Positions 1 to 10,464 of a DNA stretch of 29,500 bases are shown one piece after another. The DNA lies in the NCBI RefSeq assembly GCF_964340395.1, contig NC_135566.1, forward strand, positions 17,708,001-17,737,500. Reading direction: 5' to 3'. The notes beneath the pieces are model-generated. The model was not told where the DNA came from. It made no database searches and was given only the letters and a program-made list of their open reading frames with translations. Origin of the DNA: Glandiceps talaboti. Lineage: Eukaryota > Hemichordata > Enteropneusta > Spengelidae. Both the position numbers and the translations under genes were made by a program. The first letter of the stretch is position 1. Each line of letters opens with the position of its first letter.

Positions 1-292
1 GTGCAAAAAAAACCCCACCCAAGTAAATGTACCTACATTGGCTCTGATGTGTCATGGGGCTCTGTTATAATTTTGTCTACATCATGATAAAGTATGCTCT
101 GCATATACAATTAATGTTTTCAGTATTGCATTGTAATTTTGGTTTTGCAAAAACTTGTACATGTACGTGCCACATATACCAATGCAAGAATGGGTGAGAT
201 AATGTAATAAGCACTTACAATCTATCATTAGAGATAAATCAACGTTGTCATAGTAACATGATTTGATAATATGATGATCATTCTGTCCACAG

Positions 293-477
293 GTGATTTT
301 GCACCACTGAAAGCCATGCTGTCACATCAGAATTCTAAAGTTCAAGGTCGTGGGTGTGGTCTGCTTGGAAATATGCTGAGATATTCCAATGAATTCTATG
401 GTGTACTCAAATCTAAAGATACCATTATTACTTTGTTACTGAAATGTTTAAGTCATGAAGATAATGATGTCAGAAAG
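293..477 (+). CDS. STK36: STK36 exon a (first in window)
   Basis: Acceptor CCACAG at 287-292. The first two bases complete a split Gly codon, then DFAPLKAMLSHQNSK and so on to DNDVRK. The end at AAG|GCGAGT is set by the ARM-repeat register with the next exon. Confidence 0.8.
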
Positions 478-3400
478 GCGAGTAAATAATTAATGTTTAT
501 CTAACTTTGTTGTCTTAAAGTGAACAGTGTGGTGAGGACACTTTGTCCTACCAGGTCCCCATTTATACAGCTGGGTTGACTGAGCAACAATCATAGTTCA
601 AATCTTACCCAAGGACTTTTGCCATTCGGAATCAAACAGCAGTGGTGGTGTTCAAACTAGCAATTTGCAAGCCAGCCACTGTAACCATTCAACAATTATG
701 ACTCTACAACCAGCAATGTGCAGATTCCAAGCCAGGCCACTCTAACCATTCAACAATCATGACTCCGCATCCAGCAATGTAAGCCAGGCTAATCTTACCA
801 ACGGACAATCAAATTAAATATGGATACAGTGCAATGGCATGTTTTACAAGGGCATTAGCAAGAAGGCATTGTTCCCTTTTGTGAATATGAACATGAAATT
901 AACAGAGACAACTTGATATAGTATACTTAGTATACTTGCACTTTATATGAAGTTTAGTCATCATTTTCCAGGATTTTAAAACTATAATTGTAATTCCAAC
1001 AGACATGTAGTTTTGCTGTAGGCAATGCAGCCTTCCATGATGATACTCTGTACAGCCAGCTATCTGCCAGTGTTCCTATACTAGTGGATCTATTAGGAGA
1101 TAGCACATCAAAAACTAGGGCCAATGCTGCTGGTAAGTTATAAAGCTATATCTTTTGAAAATCTTAAAAGGTCACCTATGCTCAAGTGAGTGTTGTTATT
1201 TTTCCTCTATAACTATCATTATTTGTGTTTAGTTGCTCTGTGCACCAGCTAGAATGCAGAGAAAGTGTTTGTGTAATGCTTAAGAATAATTAATATAATC
1301 ATTTATTTTGCATAATCTACCAAGCTAGGGTGTCTTGTTTATGTAATGTAATGTGTATACACTTGAATGCATAGAACAAGACTCCATAGCTTATTAAGGA
1401 ATGGTAACAACACTGTTGATAGATAGATAGATAGATATACAGCATAGGACTGACTTAGTCTTTGAGTTGGGGCGTTTAACCCTTTCTGTGAGAATATGTC
1501 AACAATATTCATTTGATACAAAAAAAAATGAAATACTTTTTCAAGACAGCAAAAAAAATGTATATTTTCTATGTCAAGACATTATCGTGTTAATAGTTCA
1601 TATGGTTTACATTTTCAAGGAATTAATGTTCCTTCTTCCTGTACATTGTCACACTATACATATTATTTGATAATTCCTTCTTTAGTCAAAATCTAATTGT
1701 TACTGATCAAAGACATACTGTGAACCTGGACATTTTTGCTAAAGACTTATTTTCGCTTACTTTGCTGGACAACAAAAACACAAACATAAACAGTGACTAA
1801 AATGCCTTCTTGTACATGAATACAAAGTACCAGTCTGATGATTAGTGAAAATTAGTCTTTGAGAGCTAGCTAAAGAGTGAAAATCACACAATTTTCTAGT
1901 AGCGAAAATATCTAGGTCTACAGTATTACTGTTAGTGGTACTTAGTTTGAATGTTTATGGTGTGTGTGATTGGCTAATCTTTTTCTGTTGACAGGTGCTC
2001 TTGGTAATTTGGCATTGCATTCTGGGAGTCTTTGTAAGCAACTTATCAAAGCTAAAGCTGTACAGGGGTGAGTATTGTCGACTTCCATGGCTGTCCATAG
2101 ATGGACAGACATACAGGCAGACTAGACACAGATCATTCCATAAGGCTGTGGATGTTTGGGGGTAATGATACAGGCTGTACCTTTTTATTCACCACCGTCC
2201 TACAATTTAAACAATGCTCAAAGCACTGTAGAGTAATTACTTCTAATATGGACCCATAGTGGCACAATCCTTTATACCTCCTCAACTCCAGAGCAAACCA
2301 ATTAACTGCTGTTCATCTATGTTGATAATGTAATCCTGTATTATGTAGGCAAATTCCTCAAGTAAATTGTCAAAACCAAATGAATCAGAATGAAAAACAA
2401 GCTCCATACACTAGTATACCATATTCCAGGCATTGGAGAGAAGAAAAACTGTACAGTTTGGCCACTAGAGGGTGTATGTCAATAAATGATGGGTTGTTCC
2501 TATTAAAAAGCATGAATGCATGAAAAAATTACTATAGCTCCATTTCATAGTCCTACCATCATCAGTTGTCACATTTATTTGTCAGATTACTCTAATTTCT
2601 TCAATTTCACTTAACCTGTTGAAAATACAATAATTTAGTTATTAATTACATCTGTGACTATGTGTTCATCTTTCAGCCTGTTGGAAGTTGCCTGTCATGA
2701 CAGTCAACACATAACCCAGGAAACGGCTCTTATAGCACTACGTACTATGTGTAAACATAAACAACTAAAAGAGGTAAACAAATGATTATGTTCGATCTAT
2801 ATTTCACATTTTTTTGCTCAGTTGTACTTTGTTGAATTATCCAGGTATTACAGCATAGATAGAAACAAAATGTCTGCCTCGGTATGAGTGAACAGGTCAA
2901 CTATAACATTGTCACAGTATCAGGTTCAAAACCATTCTGAATCCAGAGTGCCTTTACACTTCAGTGTAAAACATCTCTCATGAATATTCATTGTGTAACT
3001 TCATTATATTATTTCTGCTGACTCCCATGATGCAATGTCCCATAGCAAAGATACCCTATAAAGGCACAAGATCAACTTGATGTTTTATTGAAATCACAAG
3101 TAAGTGTAAGTGAGGTAAAGTCATGAAATGACTCTCCAGAACCCATGGTTTATGGAAATGTCTCTATTTCCTGGAGTGGCATTCCTCTATAAAAAGCTCA
3201 ACAGTTACGTTGATTATCAGAATTCCTGGAAAATGGTGTGAAAACATGATATCACGAAAATGAGTGAATTATTGATGAATGGTGTAGACTAAGATATGTT
3301 GTGTCACTCTAGCCTCTCCAGCTTCCAATGGTCTACTGAAAGGGGGTTGACCGATGTACAATGTGTGAGGGCGCTGTCAAGGCGTATCTTACAGACTATG

Positions 3401-3625
3401 ACTACTGTAGCAGTATCTGATAACATCTCTTTATCCGTTCATGTCTTGCAGATACTGAAAACTCTGAATGCACCTAGTAAATTATCCAGTTTGACACAGG
3501 ATGGTGGCAGGGCGTCTGGAATGAGTACACCAGGAAGTGTTTTCACCCCTAGAAGTGGACGGACCAGTAATACTGCAGTCAGACAACATTGTTCTCGACT
3601 TTTAAAGTCACTTGATGCACAGTGA
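293..3625 (+). CDS. STK36: STK36 / Fused, C-terminal armadillo-type region (5' partial)
   Basis: Five exons, 293-477, 1003-1132, 1995-2067, 2677-2773 and 3452-3625, join into about 218 codons ending in TGA at 3623-3625; the 5' part, including any kinase domain, lies before the window. The protein reads as alpha-helical ARM-type repeats: VRK-TCS-FAVGNAAFHDD, ANAAGALGNLALHSG, then LLEVACHD and ETALIALRTMCKHKQLKE. It ends in a Ser/Thr/Pro/Gly-rich linker and QHCSRLLKSLDAQ. This order, including the FAVGNAA and ALIALR signatures and the C-terminal CRxL helix, matches the C-terminus of vertebrate STK36, the Fused kinase linked to Hedgehog signalling and to construction of the ciliary central apparatus. 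What is seen: frame continuity and intron phases 1, 0, 1, 2, 0. Inference: orthology, from recalled family similarity. The first internal intron uses a GC donor. Confidence 0.85.
478..483 (+). promoter_or_regulatory. Non-canonical GC splice donor of the STK36 intron
   Basis: The sequence AAG|GCGAGT fits the known GC-AG intron donor pattern (AAG|GCAAGT-like). No GT donor is available here. Using the GC gives VRK-TCS-FAVGNAA with the usual three residues between VRK and FAVGN, and the frame is preserved into the acceptor at 1001-1002. Confidence 0.7.
478..1002 (+). repeat. STK36 intron with a reversed tRNA-derived SINE (about 536-790)
   Basis: Read on the minus strand, the repeat has a tRNA-like head: an A-box-like TGGTTACAGTGG from 688 down to 677 and a B-box-like AGTTTGAACACC around 649-660. 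It is followed by CAGCTGTATAAATGGGGACC, a body seen in common metazoan SINEs. The head is duplicated in tandem, with TAACCATTCAACAAT at about 681 and again near 744. The same body occurs at 13085-13525. The rest of the intron holds nothing recognisable. Confidence 0.55.
1003..1132 (+). CDS. STK36: STK36 exon b
   Basis: Acceptor CCAACAG, donor TG|GTAAGT. It encodes TCSFAVGNAAFHDDTLYSQ through KTRANAA plus the first base of a Gly codon, one ARM-type repeat. Confidence 0.88.
1133..1994 (+). other. STK36 intron without recognisable features
   Basis: AT-rich sequence with stop codons in all frames. A short GATA microsatellite lies at 1419-1438. No exon-like or RNA-gene-like signal is seen. Confidence 0.5.
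1995..2067 (+). CDS. STK36: STK36 exon c
   Basis: Acceptor TTGACAG, donor GG|GTGAGT. It completes Gly and encodes ALGNLALHSGSLCKQLIKA, then KAVQ; phase 2 end. Confidence 0.87.
2205..2300 (-). repeat. SINE tail fragment in STK36 intron
   Basis: CAAAGCACTGTAGAGTAATTAC followed by CCTTTATACCTCCTCAACTC resembles stretches at about 13110-13200 and 20760-20835. On the minus strand it is the 3' body of the SINE family. The rest of this intron (2068-2676) shows no feature. Confidence 0.45.
2677..2773 (+). CDS. STK36: STK36 exon d
   Basis: Acceptor CTTTCAG, donor GAG|GTAAAC. It encodes LLEVACHDSQHITQETALIA, then LRTMCKHKQLKE; phase 0 end. Confidence 0.87.
2960..3195 (+). repeat. MITE copy in the last STK36 intron (degenerate)
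   Basis: The right half has the signature CCATGATGCAA, TCATGAAATGACTCTCCAGA and ATTTCCTGGAGTGGCATTCC. These match the copies at 4854-5270 and 28302-29054. The terminal CCCCTTTAA is mutated here. Confidence 0.6.
3452..3625 (+). CDS. STK36: STK36 terminal coding exon
   Basis: Acceptor TCTTGCAG at 3444-3451. It encodes ILKTLNAPSKLSSLTQ, a GRASGMSTPGSVFTPRSGRT low-complexity linker and the terminal helix RQHCSRLLKSLDAQ, then TGA. The same frame stays open upstream to 3296, but that part is intron because exon d joins here in phase 0. Confidence 0.85.
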   Translation: MLKTLNAPSKLSSLTQDGGRASGMSTPGSVFTPRSGRTSNTAVRQHCSRLLKSLDAQ

Positions 3626-4790
3626 ACATAAGGCATAGGACCTGGACTTAATAGATAATAGCTAGCCAATGTATAGACTGCCAGCTGATTTCTGTATGAT
3701 TGCATAGATGATGAAGATCACCTTTCTACAAACAGCGCCCTCTTTTGATGACATTTGATGTAAATGAGTGTACTTGGCTTGAATGACATGTGAGAGTTCA
3801 ACTACTGAGGGCAGCCTTCTTATTTCATCAGTATTTTCCATTCCATTGGAGCACAAAGTCACCTACTATTAAACAACTACAATATAACTTTCACTATACT
3901 AATTTTGTATGAAATATGGATAGTAAGTTGATATATTACATTCCATTAAAATACTACTCTGGAAAGTGACCTTTCAGCAAACTGAAATGGACACAAACTA
4001 AAATCTATTGTTGTTGTTAGATGTGGATATAATCACCCTGTCATGTGAAGTCTAAAAAATATAAACTGCAAGATCATGGAAGTCATAAGAAATGCCACCC
4101 TACATTGAGTATAATAAACCAAAGACCATTCAGTAGCTTATATCAATGTGTCACAACATTACTTTTAGTTTGCTGAAGCTCGGTTTCTGCTGTCTTACAT
4201 TGAGAGCAAAAGATTTGTTGTTATATTACGGTATCGTCGAAGATTTTTCTATCGATGTGTTCACATTGTAAAATAGGCACACATCCTAGTGACAGCTAGT
4301 TACCATAGCAACTAGTAACCATGACAGAAGAATACTAAAGTATATTCATGATTTGACATGATTTGTACAAACACTTAATATAACATTGAGAAGTTTTATG
4401 GATGATGAATATTTCCAGACATCACCATGGCGATGAATTTCTTCCACTGGGGTTGCTATGCATGGAAAAATATATACAAATGAGAGTAAAAATCACATTG
4501 ATAATGATGAAACATTACACAATGTCGTACTTATAAATGTATGTTTTTTGTTTGGTACATCAATTTTGTATGTTGTACTTGTTGATAATACTTAGTATTA
4601 TAGTCTCTGTATGGTTTCTTGTATATATGTGTATGCAAAGAAATATTATTTTGCAGTGAAAATGTTTGATAATTTTGATAATTTTTAATTTTCTATGTAA
4701 TTCATTGACACACATATACATGTATGACTTGTGGAATTTATTATCTATGTATATTTGTGATTTGATTAAAATAAATTTAGAGATGTTTTC
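3626..4790 (+). other. STK36: STK36 3'UTR with poly(A) signals
   Basis: No coding signal is seen after the stop. AATAAA occurs at 4113-4118 and again at 4770-4775. Either could end the transcript, and the second leaves only about 0.6 kb to the end of the opposing gene. Confidence 0.5.
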
Positions 4791-4853
4791 AGAAATGAGT
4801 TTGCGGTCCTATTATTAGAGAGGTCCATCCCATCATATTTATGCATCACAGCT

Positions 4854-5270
4854 TTAAAGGGGAACATAGGTGAGTGGGGGGGGGGGGAGGGGGAGTTCAC
4901 TCTCGTTTTGAAATTCAAAGTGATGGGGGTGGGGGGTGGGGAGTCATCCTGTTTTGGAAATGTGCAATTGAGGATCATTGTTTTCAATTTGTGATGGACC
5001 AGAAGAACAAATACACATGATGCATATTTGGGACTCCGAAGTGCTTATTTCCTTCAAAAAAGTAGTCATGAATATTCATGAGATATCTAATAAATATTCA
5101 TGTATGCTAAGTAAGGCCCATGATGCAACCAATGGTGCACCACTGAAAGAACAATATAGGTGAAAAAGTTTCAATTTGATGTTTCTTGGCAACTGAATGA
5201 AAATTATGTGATGTGAAATCATGAAATGACTCCAGTTTTTGAAAATACCTTTATTTCCTGGACTCAAACC
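4854..5270 (+). repeat. MITE copy between STK36 and the PKDCC-like gene
   Basis: It begins TTAA-AGGGGAACA at 4854, the same terminus as the copy at 28302. From 5105 to 5267 it carries the family body (CATGATGCAACCAATGG, TTTCTTGGCAACTGAATG, ATGTGATGTGAAATCATG, ATTTCCTGGACTC). Between these lies G-rich sequence with TCATCCTGTTTTGG-type motifs that also occur in the Harbinger-like element at 16539-18340, so one repeat may be nested in another. The right terminus has decayed. Confidence 0.6.
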
Positions 5271-5359
5271 TGTACTGGAGCTTATTCTGGGGTTTTACAC
5301 ATATCCTACATGACAAGTGTACTACACACTGTCGCTCACAATATATGAAGCAAAATGAC

Positions 5360-6200
5360 CATAATATATTTTATTGAATTCATATCAAGAAAACATTCAA
5401 CAAATGAATTTGATGGTTTACAAACATTTTCATCATAAAACAAACAGCTACAGTGGCATCACAACCCCACACAGAATTCTTAAATTCTACTTCCCATCAT
5501 CAGCAATTCTTACATTGTCAGAATTTTACTGAAAACTTCACCTGCAACATCTAATGTTTTCCCTGATTGGATAAAAATAAGTCTCTAATTTGCATGCAGC
5601 ATCCCTTCGATTTTGGAAATTTAAAAAACCAATATTCTATTTAAAATGTATAAATCTCACCTTAAATAAATATGAACAACATGTAATTAAAAAGAAAATT
5701 AAAATAAATTAAAAATGTCTTCTCGTAACTTTGGCTGCTAACAATATGTATAATTATGTTTGCTACTGTTTAGGCCTTCACCTTTCACCTTTCAACTTTC
5801 GACTCCCCATGAGAAATGAAACATACTTGATATAATAGTTTTTGTCTACCAACTGTTACAATACACCATATATAAGTTTCTGAGTTTCTGGCCATTTTGC
5901 CATATGGAAGCGGTTGTTGAAGTTATTGCAAAGTAAGGACTAAAATTTGGTCATCACTGCTGATCGTATGGCAGTGTACAAAGCCATGAACACAGTAGTG
6001 GCTGGGTATGTTTTGATAACTGATAATTGCTATAAATAGTACCGTGAGAACGACACAGAAAATGAGTGGTAACTTCATGTCTGCCATCTTTACGCTATGA
6101 TACTCAACAATTCAATTTCTGGTCCGCTTGCAAAGAGCACCCCTAGTGGCCAAACCATGAAAGTTTTTTATCTCTGGGAATGAATATGGCTTATTGTTAA
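5360..6200 (-). other. PKDCC-like 3'UTR
   Basis: No ORF of note. An AATAAA signal on the minus strand (TTTATT at 5370-5375) would give a 3'UTR of roughly 0.8 kb. The sequence is AT-rich without repeats I recognise. Confidence 0.45.
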
Positions 6201-6430
6201 CTAATCATGTAATTTGAGTTCTTGTTGTTCCAGTCTTTCTAAACTTTGCACCAGTTCCTCAGCATCAACATTGAAGTTTTCAATATCTAGTAACAGTTTG
6301 GTGACAGTATTTTGTAATTCTGGTGGAGTGTCACTGTTCAGCAGTGGACCAAAGAATACATTGTAAGCTCTATACAGGTTGAGTGCTGCATTCATTCCAA
6401 TGCAGTGGTAATTACTGTGGCACTTGATAC
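6201..6430 (-). CDS. PKDCC-like exon 3 (kinase C-lobe and stop)
   Basis: Acceptor ACATTACAG. The split Gly is followed by IKCHSNYHCIGMNAALNLYR, then AYNVFFGPLLNSDTPPEL and an acidic helix ending LEQQELKLHD and TAG at 6203-6201. Confidence 0.84.
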
Positions 6431-8492
6431 CTGTAATGTAAAACAATAATTGGTTACACATTCTGTATTTGAGATGGGGAAATATTTCACGGGGAACTGT
6501 ACTAAAAAAATAGAAAACTGTGGATTTATTTCTTTTGAACAGAATGAACTTGTGAAGTTGTGATGGTAAAATATGAAATGCAGAGTTGTAAACACATCTC
6601 GCAGATCAAGAGATCAAAAAATGTAACAGCCAAAAAGAAAAAAAAATAACCTTCTCTTCTTAGGAAAGAAGTCCAATGCAAAGATGGATATGTATACTTT
6701 TGCTAGGTTTCAAACATCCTACATGCATTTATGATAGATCCAACCACATTGTAATTCCCTTGAAAACCAAGTTCAGTCAGACTCATTACAGCCTTTAGTA
6801 CACTTATCAAATGACACATGATTTTGATAATATAGCACCTTGAACTTTGAAATGTAAAAAAGTCTATTGCACTTGACATGTGTTCAACCATTTAGTGTCT
6901 TAGTATTGTCAACAACAAGGGCAGGCTGGCAGCAATTACAGATTGTATTTTGACAGAAAATGGTTTCAAAATGGCAGACACACCAGATACATGTGCACAC
7001 TCACCTGTTTATGCTTTGACAAGAAATTCTTTCAAAATGGCAGACATGCAACACCAGACACTAACCTGGTTGCCAAAATTACATATTATTGGATGATTTG
7101 TTTGGGTCAGACCCACCAGACTACTCACCTATCTGCCTAGCATCTATTAAACACTGTAAGTTACTATCACAAACTGGTTCAACATTGGTGACATCATCAA
7201 CGTCAGATAATTTGATAACACCATTGACCATAACGAACTGTTCTTCTTTGAAGTCTGGTATTTGTAAACTACCAAGTGATGAATCAGACATAAAGTCAAG
7301 TAGTCTGGCTATGGATTGACAAATCTAAAATGAAAGAAAGAAAAAACGTGGTTGCGTGGTGAGGTTAAACAAAACATGAGAGACAGAAGAAGAGAATAAA
7401 GAAACTGCGGGAAACTTTTCACAAGCATTAATGATATAATAGTGAGACCATAAATTGGAAGATTTTCATATATGAAAAAAAAAAGTTTTTATTTTGAACA
7501 AAATTTTTAAAAGAATGCAGATGATTCAACAAACTATATCAAGGAATAAAATATTCATGTAACAATACTCAATATTCTATTGTAGTCTGTAAAATTGGAA
7601 ATATCATGGTGTCCTCTCAACTATTGAATGTAATGACTGTCAGGACAGCACAAAAGTGTCATGTTTCAGACTAGTGTCATGCCCTTCTCATTGCAAATTT
7701 CTACTACAAAGAGAATGGACAACCACTAACCTTTAACCTCTGTTGCCATGGTAACTTCCTTAATTTGTGAAGTTGCACTGCATCTTGGGATCCTAGTTCC
7801 ACTACTGATGTGATTCCTCTCTCATGAATGTATGGACTATGTTTTTCGCTTCGTACACACAGACCTAGCAATTTAATGATGTTGTTGTGTTTTAATTCTC
7901 TCAGCATCAATGCCTCTTTCAGAAGTTTGTAGTTTGCCAAAAGGTAACAATCCTCTGTTTTCTTATAACTTCCTGAGTTTAAGCAGCTTTGTACGTCATG
8001 TACAGCTGTGGATACACTCTTCACTGCGACATGTGTTCTACCATAAACACCTTCTTGAACAAGTTTACTATATCCCTGCCCTAGGTTTGAAAGAACTTGA
8101 ATCGTATCCAACTGTTTACACCCCCAAATGTGATCGTTTTCTGTCACCACATTTTCATTCGGGAGGTCCGCCAAATATTTATTCATCCATGTATCCCCAT
8201 TCTCTTTAGAAATCACATGTATTTGTTGACTTAAATTTCCAACTACAAACTGTAGCTTCTGCCTGAGAAGATCTCGTTCTGCTAAAGTGTCTGTTATTTC
8301 GTTGTTCAGTTTTTCAACTAAACCTTGCAGGTGAGATATTCTGTGTTGTTGTTCTTGTGCAATCTCATTGGTTGGGTACTGTTTGTGTAGCATGTAAATG
8401 AGGTATATCGCCATGGCTACTGGTAACAACAACAGTAATACCAAAGGTGTCATTCTGGTCCTATGAGCAAAATACATCATCAAAGATACCAT
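6201..8492 (-). CDS. PKDCC/VLK-like secretory-pathway protein kinase
   Basis: Three exons on the minus strand, 7731-8492, 7129-7324 and 6201-6430, give 395 codons plus TAG. Start: the ATG at 8490-8492 lies in a strong Kozak context (ACCATGG), with an in-frame stop upstream. Residues 15-35 are a single hydrophobic segment (signal anchor or uncleaved signal). Residues ~43-95 look like a coiled coil. Then comes a kinase domain: LGQGYSKLV glycine-loop analogue (~137), VAVKSV with the ATP Lys at 158, KLLKEALMLREL with the helix-C Glu at 193, an HRD-replacing PDFKEEQF with Asp 278, SDVDD (Asp 295/297) in place of DFG, and GMNAALNLYRAY. These VLK-specific spellings match vertebrate PKDCC, the extracellular tyrosine kinase that phosphorylates secreted and ER proteins. 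Unlike PKDCC, it stops right after the kinase C-lobe and lacks the Cys-rich tail. It could be a divergent paralogue rather than the direct orthologue. Confidence 0.82.
6431..7128 (-). other. PKDCC-like intron 2
   Basis: About 0.7 kb. A short direct repeat, TTTCAAAATGGCAGACA, occurs at about 6963 and again near 7029, with related flanks. Nothing else is recognised. Intron 1 (7325-7730) likewise shows no feature. Confidence 0.45.
7129..7324 (-). CDS. PKDCC-like exon 2 (catalytic loop and DFG-like motif)
   Basis: Acceptor ATTTTAG, donor G|GTGAGT. It encodes ICQSIARLLDFMSD, then LQIPDFKEEQFVMVNG, VIKLSDVDD and the paired-Cys PVCDSKLQC. Phase 1 end. Confidence 0.85.
7731..8492 (-). CDS. PKDCC-like exon 1 (anchor, coiled coil, kinase N-lobe)
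   Basis: 254 codons from the Kozak ATG to QQRLK, with donor AAG|GTTAGT at 7730-7729 and phase 0. A longer TTG-started reading to 8519 is not supported. Two tiny upstream ORFs start at 8540 and 8536, and they matter only if transcribed. Confidence 0.82.
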
Positions 8493-9253
8493 GGTGATAA
8501 CCTGGCTTGCTAAGTTCAAAGGTCAAGGGACGGCATACATTCCTTCTTCTTCAGTTAATTACAGATCACCTTAAATAAAATATAGGAAAAGTTAATATTT
8601 TACAAAATTCAGTAATACATGTAAATGTATCAGCTGTCACAGGAGAGTCGAGTTCAATGCTGATAATTATCTGAACAAAAATTACATAAATGTAAAATCA
8701 ATACATATCAATATCATTTATATCAGATAGTAAGCTAGATTTATGAGAATATTCAAATAAATTATTTGCATTTTCCATAAATTATATTTATTCAATGTAA
8801 ACAATATTTATTTCAAATAGATTATAAAAGATTCATTTTTGGTCAAAACATACAGCAGTAAGCACATAGGAGGATAGGGTTCGTACCTAAGTGCTGTTTG
8901 ACGTACCTAGTGTATATTGACAAAATAACACATCACTCATCATGTATGGCTACAACAGCTATAGGTCTTACTTTACACCATGGAGGTACATCTGTAAAAG
9001 GGAGTCCTTATACCGCCATGACTGCACTCAGTGAAGTCCATCCCCAACATGGAGGTATAAGGGCCATGATCCCAAGAAGTGTGATGTTAACACATCCATG
9101 AGTACATGGTTGTACACTGCCATAATGAACACTGGTCAGGTTTGCAGACGGAGCACGCGTTTGACGACTTACTCCGTCTGCAAGCAGGACTAAATCATAG
9201 TAAATGAACACTATACTACTACTAGTACAGTAGTAGTAGTAGTACAACGGTTA
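8493..9253. other. Upstream region of the PKDCC-like gene
   Basis: No coding exon is found. The first ~380 bases are very AT-rich. A perfect 12-bp inverted repeat, TTGCAGACGGAG at 9142-9153 and its complement at 9172-9183, encloses an 18-base loop. A TAC/GTA trinucleotide run sits at 9213-9245. The PKDCC-like promoter should lie here, but I see no convincing core element. Confidence 0.4.
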
Positions 9254-9678
9254 CCAGTCATAACGTCCCCGGGTCAAAACGTCCCCGGGTCAAAACGTCC
9301 CCGGGTATGACCAAAACGTCCCCGGGTCAAAACGTCCCCGGGTCAAAAACGTCCCCGGGTCAAAACGTCCTCGGGTATGACCAACATTTAACCAAGAGAC
9401 TTGACTGTGTAACAGTTTCCGTTCCTTCCCTAAAACACGGTCAAGTATCGATGCCCATATTCCGAACCATTTTCTGTTCGTGATTTACATGCTCATTTTC
9501 ATAAAAATTGGAGGACTTTTACGACCTCAAATCTGTCTGATTTCCCGTAAATAAAGTGATGGTTGCCCAAGACAATGATTACGCATAAACGCATAAACGT
9601 ATTTTGGGCACCTAAGGTGGGTACGCAGTCACATTACTGTATTGTGATGTAAGAAATAGTAAGAAATAAGGATATAAT

Positions 9679-9715
<37 letters not shown>

Positions 9716-9838
9716 ACAAATAGTTTGGGTCGAGGAAAATGGAAAGACGGGGACGTTTTGACCTGGGGACGTTTTGACCCGGGGACGTTTTGACTTATGG
9801 AAACCGGGGACGTTTTGACCCGGGGACGTTTTGACTGG
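9254..9838. mobile_element. Foldback-like element I with tandem-array arms (585 bp)
   Basis: The left arm, 9254-9383, holds seven direct copies of a ~16-bp unit (AAAACGTCCCCGGGTC). The right arm, 9747-9838, holds five copies in reverse complement. The outermost bases are mirror images: CCAGTCATAACGTCC on the left and the complement of CCAGTCAAAACGTCC on the right. The ~360-bp centre has no transposase and contains a CA microsatellite at 9681-9715. This is a non-autonomous DNA element by architecture; the superfamily is undetermined and the target-site duplication is not clear (possibly TA). Confidence 0.7.
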
Positions 9839-10411
9839 ATACCAGTACAACCACAAAACTTTACGTAGACCGTGTAGACTGATTTATCAATGAAAATTCC
9901 TTCATCCCAAATCATTATTCTATGTAACAATCGATACGAAATCTGGGTTAGGAAAAAGTGATGCCATATGACAATTGTATAATACAATACCTTCACTTTT
10001 TATGTAGTAATTCGTGTCTTTGTTTTCTTGTGAATGAGAAAAGCCCTTCCGTGTAACCCCCTAACTGAGTTAAAATTTGAAACTTATTTGACCTACTTTT
10101 GGTAGGTGTGTGTTTGTTCAATTTTTTGCCACTTTTTAACATTCATATGGTCCAGTTGTGTTTTTTGTCTGTTTTCAGCATTCAATGCGATGTACGTGCA
10201 TCTAGAACTGGCTCACCAGACGCTATATAACGACGTTTGAACTTTTGGAATATGACCTGACCTCGAGTAAACTTAAGTAGTTAGGGAGTCTATGTGGAGA
10301 AAATATATCCCAGCAAACTTACAGCTAACGCAGCAACGTTGCAACAACGACAACGTGATCCTTGCTGAAACTTCATCCAGTGTATGGTGAAATCAGACGA
10401 AGTTTTGAGAA
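9839..10411 (+). promoter_or_regulatory. POLR2J upstream region and 5'UTR, candidate TATA box
   Basis: A TATATAA stands at 10224-10230, about 180 bases before the POLR2J ATG, the only core-promoter-like sequence seen. The intervening sequence could be the 5'UTR. This is inferred from position only. Confidence 0.3.
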
Positions 10412-10464
10412 ATGAATGCGCCACCAACATTCGAATCGTTCTTACTCTACGAAGGAGAGAAGAA
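10412..10464 (+). CDS. POLR2J: POLR2J exon 1
   Basis: ATG at 10412 in context AGAAATGA, then [16 protein letters not shown] and two bases of Lys. Donor AA|GTGAGT. Confidence 0.95.

Noticed and set aside
3296-3451. Upstream extension of the last STK36 exon
   Set aside because: Exon d ends in phase 0 and joins at 3452 after a good TCTTGCAG acceptor; the extension has no STK36 similarity.
7910-8209. 99-codon plus-strand frame
   Set aside because: Antisense shadow of PKDCC-like exon 1.
8493-8519. N-terminal extension MNLASQVIT of the PKDCC-like protein
   Set aside because: It would need a TTG start; the ATG at 8492-8490 has a strong Kozak context.
9262-9383. CRISPR-like direct repeats
   Set aside because: Units are 16 bp with almost no spacer, have an inverted partner array and occur in an animal genome, so they are a transposon arm.
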